A stretch of 64,000 bases of DNA from Thermaerobacter sp. PB12/4term (GCF_003403315.2 NZ_CP048407.1:2480001-2544000); one strand, 5' to 3'; counted from the stretch's first letter, positions 34,828 through 43,409 are shown. The notes: a model not told the origin generated them from the letters alone. A program made the numbers and translations.

Positions 34828-35655
34828 TCAAGGCTTCTGGGCCACCAGCAGCACCCGCCGCTTGATGTAAACCCATCCTCCGGGGCCTTGCGTCACCACC
34901 CGCTCCCGCACGGCCGCTTCATTCCTCTGCCAGCGGTCTTCCAGCTGCGCCAGCACCCCTGGTTCCGGGGCGACGGGATAGAGCCACCGTTCCAGCGGCT
35001 GAGGCTCCACCAGGACCTCCAGGCGTTCCAGCTCAAGCCCGGCCCTTTCCACGATGGCCGCCCAGCGGCCGGGCGTCAAGGCTTCGACGTGGGAGGCATC
35101 CCGGATCCGCTCCAGATCGTTGAAGAGGTCAGCCGCTTGCGGATCGGCGGGCGGCGTCATGTCCACCAGCCCCAGGCGGCCGCCGGGGCGGAGGACCCGG
35201 GCCATCTCGGCCACGGCGGCAGCGACGTCACCGAAGTGATGGGCCGCCCGCCGGCAGGTGACCAGGTCGAAGGATCCAGCCGGAAAGGGCAGGGCGTGAA
35301 CGTCGCCGGTCACGAACCGGGCGTTCCGCACTCCCCGGGCTTCCGCCTCCCGGGCAAAGGCTTCCGCCATGGCCGGGGTGACATCAAGCCCGAAGACCTC
35401 CGCCACCTGGGGTGCAAAGGTCAGGCCGGTGTGACCTGCAGCCGTGGCCACGTCCAGCAAGCGCTGGTGGGGCTGGGGGTCGAGGGCCGCGACCAGGGCG
35501 AACAGATCGGCCCCGGCCCGGTGCCCCGGGCTCTGGCGGTACGCCTCGGCATGCCGGCCGAAGAAGGCCTGAACCGCTGCCAGTTCCCCACGCCGCTCTC
35601 CCCCTGGATCTTCACCACCCTGCCCCCCGCCTGCCATCTCAAAGCCCCGTTCCAT
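34828..35655 (-). CDS. Class I SAM-dependent methyltransferase
   Basis: A 275-aa cytosolic methyltransferase of the UbiE/Methyltransf_11 kind. Motif I is LLDVATAAGHTGLTFAP, motif II region FGLDVTPAMAEAFAREAE, then FVTGDVHALPFPAGSFDLVT and EMARVLRPGGRLGLVDM. The C-terminal part, about 90 residues, is family-variable. ATG 35655 is used because family sequence starts soon after it and a G-rich ribosome site precedes it. The substrate cannot be determined; it could be a quinone or small molecule, but it stands alone and is unlikely to be menaquinone-specific MenG without other evidence. Confidence 0.85.
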   Translation of the reverse strand: MERGFEMAGGGQGGEDPGGERRGELAAVQAFFGRHAEAYRQSPGHRAGADLFALVAALDPQPHQRLLDVATAAGHTGLTFAPQVAEVFGLDVTPAMAEAFAREAEARGVRNARFVTGDVHALPFPAGSFDLVTCRRAAHHFGDVAAAVAEMARVLRPGGRLGLVDMTPPADPQAADLFNDLERIRDASHVEALTPGRWAAIVERAGLELERLEVLVEPQPLERWLYPVAPEPGVLAQLEDRWQRNEAAVRERVVTQGPGGWVYIKRRVLLVAQKP

Positions 35656-35866
35656 AGGGGCACCCCCTCTCCCTTCGGGCCGGCAACCGGTTCCTCCCTT
35701 GCCGAAACCCGGGTACCATGGTAGCACGACGCTTGTCCGCCGGACTGCCCCCGTCCCGGACGGAGCGGGAACCGGACCCTGCCCCGAACCGAACCGCGGG
35801 CGGCACCGCCCGGCCAGGGGCGCCGGGCCGGGAGGGCGAGAAACCAAGCTCACGGGAGGGACGACC

Positions 35867-36226
35867 TTGACCAACCTGGCGTTCGTCCACGGCTTTCTGG
35901 GACCCATCGTGTTCGCCTTCGCCGTAATGCGGGTGATCTGGACGGGATACCGGCTGCTGGCCGGGCGCGACCTGCCGGCCCATCGCCTGGTGGGGGGCCT
36001 GTCCGTGGGCCTGTTCGACCTGCAGGCCTTGCTGGGCATTATTTTGCTGGTGACGCTGGGCTTTGGGGCCGTGGACTGGCAGCACCCTGCCCTGATGCTG
36101 GCCGCGGCCGTCCTGGCCCACATGAGCGTGGCCGCCGGCCGGCGGGCGGAAGGCCGAGCGCCTGGACCTTTCGTGCTCGCCCTGATCAGCGTGGTGCTGG
36201 TGACCGTCGCCTATCCCGCGCCGTAA
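35867..36226 (+). CDS. Small four-helix membrane protein, unrecognised
   Basis: I do not recognise this 119-aa protein. It has about four transmembrane helices and several histidines near helix ends: FVHGFLGPIVFAF, DLPAHRLVGG, WQHPALMLAA and VLAHMSVAAG. That pattern recalls small heme-binding or copper-related membrane proteins, but the sequence does not prove it. TTG 35867 is directly preceded by GGGAGGG. It is followed 72 nt later by another membrane protein on the same strand, with which it probably forms an operon. Confidence 0.7.
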   Translation: MTNLAFVHGFLGPIVFAFAVMRVIWTGYRLLAGRDLPAHRLVGGLSVGLFDLQALLGIILLVTLGFGAVDWQHPALMLAAAVLAHMSVAAGRRAEGRAPGPFVLALISVVLVTVAYPAP

Positions 36227-36298
36227 GCCGCGGGACGGCGGGCGGATCCCGGGTGGAACGCCCCGCATCGGATTGAGCGGGTGACAAGGAGGGCTTTC

Positions 36299-36784
36299 AT
36301 GGCAAGGGCCTGGCGCAACCTGTACGTTTTTCTGATGGTCGCCTGGTTCGGCGTGATGGTCTACTACACGTTCATCCTGACGCCCACCCTGACCCGCGCC
36401 TTCCCCGGCGATTTCGGCACCATCGTCGCCACCCTCTTCCCAGGCTATTTCCGGCTGGGAGAGGTCCTGGGCCTGGTCGCCGCCCTGGCCGCTTTCATGG
36501 AGTTCCGCAACCAGCGCCGCCAGCCCGGCGGCCCGGACGCTCCCGGAGCAGGCTGGCGGCTGGCGGCGGGGCTCATGGCCCTGGCGCTGGTGATCGTCAA
36601 CCGGGAAGCGGTGCTGCCGGCCGCCCATGCCGCCCGCGGAACGGCCGCTTTTGGGCCGCTGCACGGCATCTCCATGGCCATCAACCTGGCGACGGCGGCC
36701 CTGGCCCTGTTCGGCGGGGCCGGCGGGCTCTTGGCACCCGCAGCCTCGCGCCCCGGGCGGATCGCCGGGACGAACCGGCCCTGA
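36299..36784 (+). CDS. DUF4149/TMEM205-like membrane protein
   Basis: A 161-aa protein with about four transmembrane helices, similar to the DUF4149/TMEM205 group: an N-terminal helix VFLMVAWFGVMVYYTFILTP, then LFPGYFRLGEVLGLVAALAA, and a C-terminal helix containing LHGISMAINLATAALAL. The His and Tyr/Arg residues near helix ends match that family's pattern. ATG 36299 follows AAGGAGGG. Function is unknown in bacteria. It probably belongs with the preceding gene. Confidence 0.7.
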   Translation: MARAWRNLYVFLMVAWFGVMVYYTFILTPTLTRAFPGDFGTIVATLFPGYFRLGEVLGLVAALAAFMEFRNQRRQPGGPDAPGAGWRLAAGLMALALVIVNREAVLPAAHAARGTAAFGPLHGISMAINLATAALALFGGAGGLLAPAASRPGRIAGTNRP

Positions 36785-36900
36785 CCCCGGCCCGTGCCCC
36801 CGACCGCCGCCTCTTGAGGTCCCCCCGGCGCCGGCGGGCTCGGGCCGGCGCGACGTTACCCGCAGGCTACCATCAAGGGCCCGTTGGCTGCCCGGGCCCG

Positions 36901-38034
36901 TCAGCAGCCCGGGCTCCGGCCCCACCGCGCGGCCTCGCCGCGGCCGGGTTCGTCCCGCTGGGCCAGGGCGGCAATGGCTTCGGTGTAGGGCGGGCGCAGG
37001 ACCCCGCGGTCGGTCACGATGGCGGTGATCAGGGAGGCGGGCGTGACGTCGAAGGCCGGGTTGAAGACGGGTGTACCCGGCGGTGCCCACCGGACGCCAC
37101 CGAAGCCCGTCACTTCCTCCGGGTTTCGCTCCTCGATGGGGATCGCATCGCCCGACGGCAGGCTGGGGTCGACGGTGGACCAGGGGGCCACCACATAGAA
37201 GGGAATCCCGTGATGACAGGCCAGCACGGCCAGCATGCAGGTCCCGATCTTGTTGGCCGTATCCCCGTTGGCGGCTATGCGGTCGGCGCCCACCAGCACG
37301 GCGTCGACCCGCCCGGCCGCCATCACCGCCGCGGCCGCGCCGTCGACGATCAGGGTGTGGGGAATGCCTTCCTTCTGCAGCTCCCAGGCGGTCAGGCGGG
37401 CGCCCTGTAACACGGGCCGCGTCTCGTCGACCCACACGTGGCGCAGCCGCCCCTGCCGCCAGGCGGTGCGGATCACGCCCAGGGCCGTGCCGTGGCCGCC
37501 CGTGGCCAGGGCCCCGGTGTTGCAGTGGGTGAGCACCTGGGCCCCTTCCGGCAGGAGGTCGGCGCCGTGCTCGGCCATGCGGAGGCACATGGCCAGGTCT
37601 TCCTCCTGAATGGCCCGGGCTTCGGCTTCCAGCGCGTCCGCGACCTGGTCCGGGCCTGCGCCGGCCGACCGCAGCTGGCGGTACCGGCCTTCTATCCGGG
37701 CCAGGGCCCAGTGCAGGTTGACCGCCGTGGGCCGGGTGGCCGCCAGGCGCCGCAGGGCAGTCTCGACGACCTCCTCGAGGCCCGCCCCCTCGCCAGGGGT
37801 GCCTCCCGGTTCCAGGGCCCCTCCGCCCCGTCCCCGCGCCGCCCCAGCCGCCGCCAAGGCCACGCCGAAGGCCGCCGCGATGCCGATGGCCGGCGCTCCC
37901 CGCACCACCATGGTCTCGATGGCGCGGGCCACCTCCTCCACCGACCGGCATGCCTGCCACCTTTCCTCCGCCGGCAGCCGGCGCTGGTCGAGGAGATGGA
38001 CCACACCGCCTTCATACCGCACAGGTCGGATCAC
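36901..38034 (-). CDS. mtnA: Methylthioribose-1-phosphate isomerase
   Basis: Converts 5-methylthioribose-1-phosphate to methylthioribulose-1-phosphate in methionine salvage. The 377-aa protein has the N-terminal MVVRGAPAIGIAAAFGVAL and the active-site segments VLTHCNTGALATGGHGTALG (cysteine), VDGAAAAVM, VLVGADRIAANGDTANKIGT (aspartate) and PFYVVAPWSTVD; these separate it from eIF2B alpha. A low-complexity segment (about residues 67-85) is inserted. GTG 38034 follows GGGAGGAG and overlaps the previous stop by 4 nt. No other methionine-salvage gene is nearby, so it could also serve a dihydroxyacetone-phosphate shunt. Confidence 0.93.
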   Translation of the reverse strand: MIRPVRYEGGVVHLLDQRRLPAEERWQACRSVEEVARAIETMVVRGAPAIGIAAAFGVALAAAGAARGRGGGALEPGGTPGEGAGLEEVVETALRRLAATRPTAVNLHWALARIEGRYRQLRSAGAGPDQVADALEAEARAIQEEDLAMCLRMAEHGADLLPEGAQVLTHCNTGALATGGHGTALGVIRTAWRQGRLRHVWVDETRPVLQGARLTAWELQKEGIPHTLIVDGAAAAVMAAGRVDAVLVGADRIAANGDTANKIGTCMLAVLACHHGIPFYVVAPWSTVDPSLPSGDAIPIEERNPEEVTGFGGVRWAPPGTPVFNPAFDVTPASLITAIVTDRGVLRPPYTEAIAALAQRDEPGRGEAARWGRSPGC

Positions 38035-38555
38035 GCCTGGCTCCTCCCGTCGTCCGGATCAGGGTGTCCCCGCGGAGCAGGCCCGCCGGGAGGCGCGTCC
38101 CAGGACCCGCCCCCTCCCCGTACCGGTCCAGACCGGCTTCCCGCCGCGGCCCCCGCCCCGCCGGACGAACCCGCCCCAGCCGGCGAACCCGCCCCGGCGG
38201 CCAGGCCCCAGCGCGCCGCCAGATCCGGCCCCTGGGCCCGGCCCGCCCGGCCCGCTGCCATCTGCCGGTCCAGTTCCAGGGCCAGGGCCATGATCTGGGC
38301 CACCACTTCAAACAGTGCGGCCGGGATCGTCTGGCCCGGCGGAACGCGGGCCAGCACCGGCGCCAGGGGCGAGGTCACCTCAGGCACCCCCGCCTCCCGC
38401 GCACGGCGCAGGATGGCCTCCGCCATGGTGCCGAAACCGGCCGCCACCACCCGGGGGGCCGGATCGGTGCTGGGGTCGAACCGCAGGGCGGCCGCCGCCC
38501 GCTGCGGCGGGGGTTCCGCCCCGTCAGGCCGGGGTGGCTCCGGCGTCTCGCTCAA
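38031..38555 (-). CDS. FlhB C-terminal domain homologue (YlqH/FlhX-like)
   Basis: A 174-aa protein like the soluble C-terminal domain of FlhB/YscU, the type III export switch, as found in small stand-alone proteins such as YlqH. Visible is the family stretch AALRFDPSTDPAPRVVAAGF, then AEAILRRAREAGVPEVTSP and LARVPPGQTIPAALFEVVAQ. The autocleavage NPTH motif of FlhB is not present (the equivalent position reads DPST), so processing is not expected. The C-terminal 70 residues are low-complexity. TTG 38555 is used because AAAGGAG lies about 9 nt upstream. It is translationally coupled to mtnA. Confidence 0.8.
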   Translation of the reverse strand: MSETPEPPRPDGAEPPPQRAAAALRFDPSTDPAPRVVAAGFGTMAEAILRRAREAGVPEVTSPLAPVLARVPPGQTIPAALFEVVAQIMALALELDRQMAAGRAGRAQGPDLAARWGLAAGAGSPAGAGSSGGAGAAAGSRSGPVRGGGGSWDAPPGGPAPRGHPDPDDGRSQA

Positions 38556-38639
38556 GGTACCCCACTCCTTTGCCCAGCGCAAGGATGCCCAGGGTGGGCG
38601 CAGCGAGCCGGCACCCTGCGAAGTCTATCCCCACGGCCC

Positions 38640-39416
38640 CTACCGCCGGTCCCGGTGGACGGTGCGCACTCCGGCGCCCGCGGGGTCGAACCCGGCGCCG
38701 GCCAGAAGGCGGCAGAGGGTTTGCGCGTCCAGGCCCACCCCGGCCAGGACGCCGCCCACCTGGGGCTCCACCGCCAGGTCCAGGTAAACCCGCCCTCCCA
38801 TGCCGGCGGCCCGCACGCGCCAGCGCCCGGCCCGGGGTAAAGCCCACTCGACCTCCAGGGTCCACGGTTTGGGTGGCGGGCCAGCTCCCCCGGCCACCTC
38901 CCTTCGGGGCGAGCGGGATGACCGCGAAGCCGCTCCGGGGCGGGAGGGCGGATCCGGACTGGCGGCAGCGGCGGCGGCCGCGGCCAGGCCCGCCCAGCCG
39001 CCGGGCGCACCCAGGGCCGAATTGCCCGCTGTTTCCACCGGGGACGCGCCCGGGGCAGCAGGAACGACGGGTCCGGGCGGCGAATCGCGGTAAACCCCAC
39101 CGGCCGGCTGCCCCGGGCCGTGGGGCTTGCCGGCCGGCAAGCCCGGGTCCCGGCGGGGCATCGCCACCGGCAGCGCAGGGGGCGGGGCTCCAGCCGGTGC
39201 CGCGGCTGCCTCCCCACCCCGCGGTGCCGCCGCTGGGCCAAGAGCCGGGCCGCGGGATGTCCCGGGGATCGCCTGGGAGACCGCCGTTGCCGGCGGCAGA
39301 GCCGGTTCGGGCGCCCTGGTGGTTCCGGCGGCCGGCTCGTCCCGGGAACGGGCGGGCAGGCCCGGGCTCCCATCCCCTCGGGCCGGCCCCGCCGGACGGC
39401 CCGGGAGCGGAGACAT
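38640..39416 (-). CDS. FliK C-terminal-like (Flg_hook) protein
   Basis: A protein of about 258 aa whose first 180 residues are Pro/Ala/Gly-rich and disordered. The C-terminal 75 residues (from WTLEVEWALPRAGRWRVRA through GRVYLDLAVEPQVGGVLAG to ALLAGAGFDP-like sequence) resemble the hook-length control domain of FliK in layout: a strand-rich core with a final helix. Homologues of this kind sit next to the FlhB-like gene in other Firmicutes. The start is uncertain; ATG 39416 has only a weak ribosome site. It probably shares an operon with the FlhB-like gene 84 nt downstream and mtnA. Confidence 0.6.
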   Translation of the reverse strand: MSPLPGRPAGPARGDGSPGLPARSRDEPAAGTTRAPEPALPPATAVSQAIPGTSRGPALGPAAAPRGGEAAAAPAGAPPPALPVAMPRRDPGLPAGKPHGPGQPAGGVYRDSPPGPVVPAAPGASPVETAGNSALGAPGGWAGLAAAAAAAASPDPPSRPGAASRSSRSPRREVAGGAGPPPKPWTLEVEWALPRAGRWRVRAAGMGGRVYLDLAVEPQVGGVLAGVGLDAQTLCRLLAGAGFDPAGAGVRTVHRDRR

Positions 39417-39559
39417 GCCGCAGATTCCGTGAATGACCTCGCTATTCGGCCACGATGTTACGAAAACCCAAATCAATCACGTCTCACCCTTCGTATCCCG
39501 TCGACCGCGGTGGCAAGGGCCGCTACGCCTGGATTAAAATAGGGTAGGAGGGATCGGCG

Positions 39560-40687
39560 GTGACCGCCAGCCTGCTCCCGCTCGAACACCTCACCGACGC
39601 CGACTTCGGGTTCCTCGCGGCGGCCGTTTCCCCGCGCCCTGATGCCCGCGACCGCATCGCCCGGCTTTTGCGGGACGGCGGTGAGGCCATCGAGCGGGCA
39701 CTGGAGGACGGCCGCACCCATCAAGCCCTGGAGGAAGGCGACGCCGCCCGGAAGATCAGCCCCTACCTGCTCTTCTCCCTCCTGCTGCACCAGTGCCGGA
39801 TCCAGGAACGGGCCCGCGCCGGAGATCCGGCACCCTCCGGAGACGAACCGGTCCTCAAGGAGCCGCCGGCAGGGGCCGGAAGCGGCGCCGGCGACGACCT
39901 GGTGCTCCTTGACGGGCCGGGTGGCGCGCCGGCGACCAGCGGACCCTGCGCCGAACCCGGGCGCAGCAGGCCGGTCCTGGCGCTGCTGGAATCGCCCTGG
40001 ACCGTTCACTACCTGGCGGAGCTCCTGGCTTCCTTTGCTTACACTCCGCCGGGGATGGCCGCCTTTACCCTGGGCAGCCGGCAGTACCGCCTGCCCCTGG
40101 CCGAGGTCGATCTCGCCGCCCTGAACAAGGTGGCGCTTTTGGCAGCCGAACCCGACCGGCTGTCCATATACCGGCGGCTGGGCGACCTCACGCTGTTCCT
40201 GTCATCGGTTGCCCTTCCGGCCGGTGAAGGGGGCACCGCCCAGCCCCAATCGGCGACTCCCACTCCGCCGCGGCCGGCGGGGCTGGCGGCGGGTGACCCG
40301 ACCCCGGCCCGGGACGGTGACCGCCCGGGCGACGGCCGGGATCGGGACCGGGCCACGGAAGGTTGCACCGGAAGGACGGGTACCGGGAGGGAGACTCCGG
40401 ATGCCGTGCCGGTGCTGCCTTACTCGGAGGGCGAGCTGGAGCGGGAGGGCCGCCGCTTCTACGAGTACGCCGCCCAGCACCGCGGTGCCGGGACGACCTA
40501 TCTGGGCCGGACCCTGGCGGTGCTGGCATCCCGGTACGGTACCGCCCGCACCCTCCTGCGCCGCATTGTGCAGCAGGAGCTGCCGCGGGTGTACCCCGGT
40601 GGCCTGCACGAGATGGCCAGCCGCTGGGGACACGCTCCGCAGCCGGGCGCAGTGGCGCTATCTGCCCCCGAAGGGCCGGCGGAATGA
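39560..40687 (+). CDS. Hypothetical protein, unrecognised
   Basis: I do not recognise this 375-aa protein. It is probably cytosolic, with no signal peptide or clear membrane helix. Conserved-looking blocks are ISPYLLFSLLLHQCRIQERAR, SPWTVHYLAELLASFAY, DRLSIYRRLGDLTLFLSSV and GRRFYEYAAQHRGAG, with a low-complexity insertion of about 70 residues (roughly 220-290) between the third and fourth. The first block holds a Cys and a His close together. GTG 39560 follows a good TAGGAGG site. It diverges from the FliK-like gene across an AT-richer 140-bp region that should hold promoters. Confidence 0.65.
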   Translation: MTASLLPLEHLTDADFGFLAAAVSPRPDARDRIARLLRDGGEAIERALEDGRTHQALEEGDAARKISPYLLFSLLLHQCRIQERARAGDPAPSGDEPVLKEPPAGAGSGAGDDLVLLDGPGGAPATSGPCAEPGRSRPVLALLESPWTVHYLAELLASFAYTPPGMAAFTLGSRQYRLPLAEVDLAALNKVALLAAEPDRLSIYRRLGDLTLFLSSVALPAGEGGTAQPQSATPTPPRPAGLAAGDPTPARDGDRPGDGRDRDRATEGCTGRTGTGRETPDAVPVLPYSEGELEREGRRFYEYAAQHRGAGTTYLGRTLAVLASRYGTARTLLRRIVQQELPRVYPGGLHEMASRWGHAPQPGAVALSAPEGPAE

Positions 40688-40708
40688 TCCCCGGTCATTG
40701 GGCGGCGA

Positions 40709-41629
40709 TCAATGGAGCGGCGACTCAGGGAGCCGCGCCGATTGACCCAAGGCTCGGCCCGCGGGGATCCCGGGCAGGGCGGCAGGGCGGTCGCCTTGAG
40801 GGGTGCCAGGCGGGCTACCCTGAGGGGCAGCGGCCTCGTGGCCGTGAGGGGCGGCGCCGGCCGCCGGCATGGTGGTGCGAGGTGCCACGGAGATCGAGCC
40901 CCGTGCCGGCGGGCCACTTGCCGGTGCCGGCCGCCGCACCACCACCGTGACTTCCTCTTCGGCAGCCGCATCCTCCAGGCCAAAGATGGCCTGCCACGGC
41001 CGGGGATACCTGCAAAGGCGGCGGCCCCGCTGGAGGGCAAACAGGCCGTCCTCATACGCCTGGGCGAAGAAGACGGGGTCCTCCAGCAGCCGGCGGCGCA
41101 GCCCGGCCACCCACCGCCGCTCCCGGCGCCAGCGGGCCAGCTGCGCACCCAGCTCGATCACAGCCGCCCCCGTGGCCGCGGCCAGCCCCGCCTGCCACGC
41201 CCGTTCCCGCAACAGGAAGAGCCCGGCCAGTGCCGCCAGCAGCGCCGCCAGCACGTGGGCATACGCTTGCGCCAGGAAGGTGAGGTAGAGGGCGGGCTCC
41301 ACCTGGGCCCGCTGCCGGTACAGGTTGACCACACCCCGCCGGTCGATGCGGATGCGTACCTGCCGCTTGCGCACCAGCCGGTGGAGGCGGGCAAACCAGG
41401 CCGGGGCATCCAGGCGGCCGGCCTCCGGTGCGGCCGCAGTCTGAAGGGCGAACGCCGGCACGGCATCCTGCCGGGACGGCCGAGCCTGCGCTGCGGCGCC
41501 CTGGCCTGCCCGGACCACCACCGGGCGGTCCCCCTGGCCGTTCCCTCGCGCTGAATCCCCGGCTCGTAAATCCCCGGGTCGTACTGAAACGGTGGACCGC
41601 GGGGAATCCACGGTCTGGATGGGATCCAT
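40709..41629 (-). CDS. Hypothetical membrane protein
   Basis: A product of about 306 aa, not recognised. The centre (about residues 95-240) is orderly: APAWFARLHRLVRKRQVRIR, then IDRRGVVNLYRQRAQVEP, two hydrophobic helices (AHVLAALLAALAGLFLL and LAAATGAAVIELGAQLA) and a charged region RRLLEDPVFFAQAYEDG. The ends are Arg/Pro/Ala-rich low complexity. ATG 41629 is 12 nt after AAGGAG; an upstream start at 41776 is possible. It is convergent with the previous gene. Confidence 0.55.
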   Translation of the reverse strand: MDPIQTVDSPRSTVSVRPGDLRAGDSARGNGQGDRPVVVRAGQGAAAQARPSRQDAVPAFALQTAAAPEAGRLDAPAWFARLHRLVRKRQVRIRIDRRGVVNLYRQRAQVEPALYLTFLAQAYAHVLAALLAALAGLFLLRERAWQAGLAAATGAAVIELGAQLARWRRERRWVAGLRRRLLEDPVFFAQAYEDGLFALQRGRRLCRYPRPWQAIFGLEDAAAEEEVTVVVRRPAPASGPPARGSISVAPRTTMPAAGAAPHGHEAAAPQGSPPGTPQGDRPAALPGIPAGRALGQSARLPESPLH

Positions 41630-41863
41630 GATGCGGGTGGTCTCCTTCGCCGCGCCTGCGCCGCGCCCTCGCCGGTCGCGCCCGCGCCTCCGGCGGGCAC
41701 CGGGCTCCGGCACCGGCTGCTCCCCCAGCCGGCGCGGAGCCCGCGGTTCCTCCGAGTCCAACCGGCCCGCGCCCACCGGCGCGACGGCCGGCGGTGGACC
41801 GGCAAGGGTCCGGTCTCGGTGCTCGTTCTGTCGAACGGCCTCGAATCCCTGCCGGGACGGCGA

Positions 41864-42622
41864 TCAAAGGCGAACCTGGTCGATCCAGACGTCGAATCCG
41901 GCCTCCCGGGCCCGGCGGGCCAGCCGCTCGGCGTTGGCTTGGTTGCGGAAGGAACCGATGATCACCCGGTACCAGACGCCCCGAGGCTCCGGCTGCTCCG
42001 CCTCCTGACCGGCCGGTGCCGGCGGGGCGGCAGGTTCTTCCGCGCGGGGACCGGCCGGAATCCAGTTCCGGCCGAAGTACTCGAGGACCCCACGGGCGAT
42101 GGCCTCCGCCACCTGCGCCTGGCCGGATGCGGGGCCCAGGTAGCGCGCGTCCCGCCGGTTGGTGATGAACCCGCGTTCCACGATGACCGCGGGCATGCGG
42201 GATTCCCGCATCACGTGATAGTAGTCCCTGCCCCCGCGGCCCGCCCGGGAACGGGCCCCGCGGTTGGCGAGGGGCGTGAGCCGGTCCAGCCACTGGACCA
42301 GGGAGCGCGCCAGGATGCGGCTGCGGGAACCCGGCTGGACAGAGTGCCAGACCTCGAATCCGTTGGCGGACTCGTCAACGTAGGCGTTGCAGTGGATGGA
42401 CACGTAGACGTCGGCACCCCAGGCGTTGGCCTCGTCGGTGCGCGCGCGCAGCGGTCGGGTCTGGTCACCGGTACGGGACATCCGCACGGCGAGCCCGTGG
42501 CGGGCCAGGTGCACGCGTACCCGGCGTGCAATGGCCAGATTGATATCCTTTTCCACCAGGCCGTTGCCCACGGCGCCGGGATCACTGCCGCCGTGGCCGG
42601 GGTCAAGATAGACCTTGGGCAT
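41864..42622 (-). CDS. N-acetylmuramoyl-L-alanine amidase with SPOR domain
   Basis: A zinc amidase that cleaves the lactyl-alanine amide of peptidoglycan. The Amidase_3 domain covers about residues 1-190, with the zinc ligands and catalytic residues in YLDPGHGGSDPGAVG, LVEKDINLAIARRV, VYVSIHCNAYV and AVIVERGFITN. The C-terminal SPOR domain (about 212-252, VWYRVIIGSFRNQANAERLA) would bind septal glycans. The linker is Pro/Glu/Ala-rich. No signal peptide is seen from ATG 42622, which is unusual for a cell-wall enzyme and may mean a mother-cell or non-classical role. A longer GTG start at 42643 is possible but adds no signal either. Confidence 0.9.
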   Translation of the reverse strand: MPKVYLDPGHGGSDPGAVGNGLVEKDINLAIARRVRVHLARHGLAVRMSRTGDQTRPLRARTDEANAWGADVYVSIHCNAYVDESANGFEVWHSVQPGSRSRILARSLVQWLDRLTPLANRGARSRAGRGGRDYYHVMRESRMPAVIVERGFITNRRDARYLGPASGQAQVAEAIARGVLEYFGRNWIPAGPRAEEPAAPPAPAGQEAEQPEPRGVWYRVIIGSFRNQANAERLARRAREAGFDVWIDQVRL

Positions 42623-42950
42623 GGAACCCGCTCTCTTCCCCACGCTGGATGAACTCGAAGGCTTGCCGCTCTCTGGGCACGGGAACGGGCGCCGCCGGAC
42701 ATCGGTGGCGCCCGCGGTGCCTGTATGGGGAGGCTATGCCCGGACGGCGGCCGGTGCGCCCGGCCCCCTTCCCGGGACGGATCGGGCCCCGCCGGTCACG
42801 GCCCCGGTGGGCCGCATGCGGCGCACCTGAGGCTTCCGCCGCGGCCGGCCTGGCGCCGCCCGGTCTGATGACGGCCGGAACCGCCTCGCACGGCACCGGT
42901 TCGCCTCGGTCCGGGGCGAGTCCAGCCAGTCCCGGCTGCCAGGGCCCGTG
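42623..42950. other. Spacer between amidase and tRNA genes
   Basis: About 330 bp of GC-rich sequence. I see no gene. The amidase promoter (minus strand) and the tRNA promoter at the right edge must lie here; only the latter is evident. Confidence 0.45.
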
Positions 42951-42959
42951 TGGTATAAT
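42951..42959 (+). promoter_or_regulatory. Extended -10 promoter of tRNA-Met/Ile2
   Basis: TGGTATAAT is a perfect -10 box (42954-42959) with the upstream TGN extension. It lies 44 nt before the tRNA. No convincing -35 box is present, as is common for extended -10 promoters. Confidence 0.75.
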
Positions 42960-43003
42960 CGCCCTGCATCCGCCAGCAGCAACCCCTGGTTGTTTGATGC
43001 CGT

Positions 43004-43076
43004 GCGCCTGTAGCTCAACGGTCAGAGCAGCGCCCTCATAAGGCGTGGGTTGTGGGTTCGAATCCCACCAGGCGCC
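43004..43076 (+). tRNA. tRNA with CAT anticodon (Met elongator or Ile2)
   Basis: The sequence folds as a tRNA: acceptor GCGCCTG with CAGGCGC, D-arm AGCTC..GAGC, anticodon stem GCGCC/GGCGT around loop CTCATAA (CAT anticodon) and T-arm GTGGG TTCGAAT CCCAC. CAT can be elongator Met or, if modified to lysidine, Ile2; the sequence alone does not settle it, and initiator features (three G-C pairs in the anticodon stem) are absent. The discriminator base appears to be C, which is unusual. CCA is not encoded. Confidence 0.88.
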
Positions 43077-43409
43077 CTGCGCAGCCGCCCCGGCCTGCCG
43101 GAAGCCGGTCGCGGTATCGGGTTCGCGGGCCCGGCGTTGCCCCAGCGAGGCCGGTCTGCCGTAGGGGCCCGGCCCGCGGTTCCTCGGCAGCAGGTCCGCG
43201 CGCCCGGAGCGGGTCGGCGCGCCCGGGTCGGGCCGGCGCCCGCTGGCAGAAGCCTGCTCGTACACCGCCACCGCGCGGGAGGGCCCTGCCGGGAGCCCGC
43301 TGCGCAGCGCACCGTGGAGCTCGCTGCGCCGCGCACCACGGTGCCGGGTTGCGTTGGCCAGGCCGGCACCTGGTGGTGGGCCAGGCTGCCTGCGCCACCG
43401 GTGGTTGCC
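43077..43409. other. Spacer between the two tRNA genes
   Basis: About 330 bp without a gene. It contains GC-rich direct repeats of the CCCGCTGCGCAGC / CTCGCTGCGCCGC kind near 43300. The promoter of tRNA-Glu begins at its right edge. Confidence 0.45.

Noticed and set aside
35639-37960. 773-residue minus-strand ORF from the methyltransferase to mtnA
   Set aside because: Spans three real genes on both strands in the wrong frame; no recognisable domain.
36901-38034. eIF2B alpha or ribose-1,5-bisphosphate isomerase
   Set aside because: MtnA-specific segments around the catalytic Cys and Asp are present.
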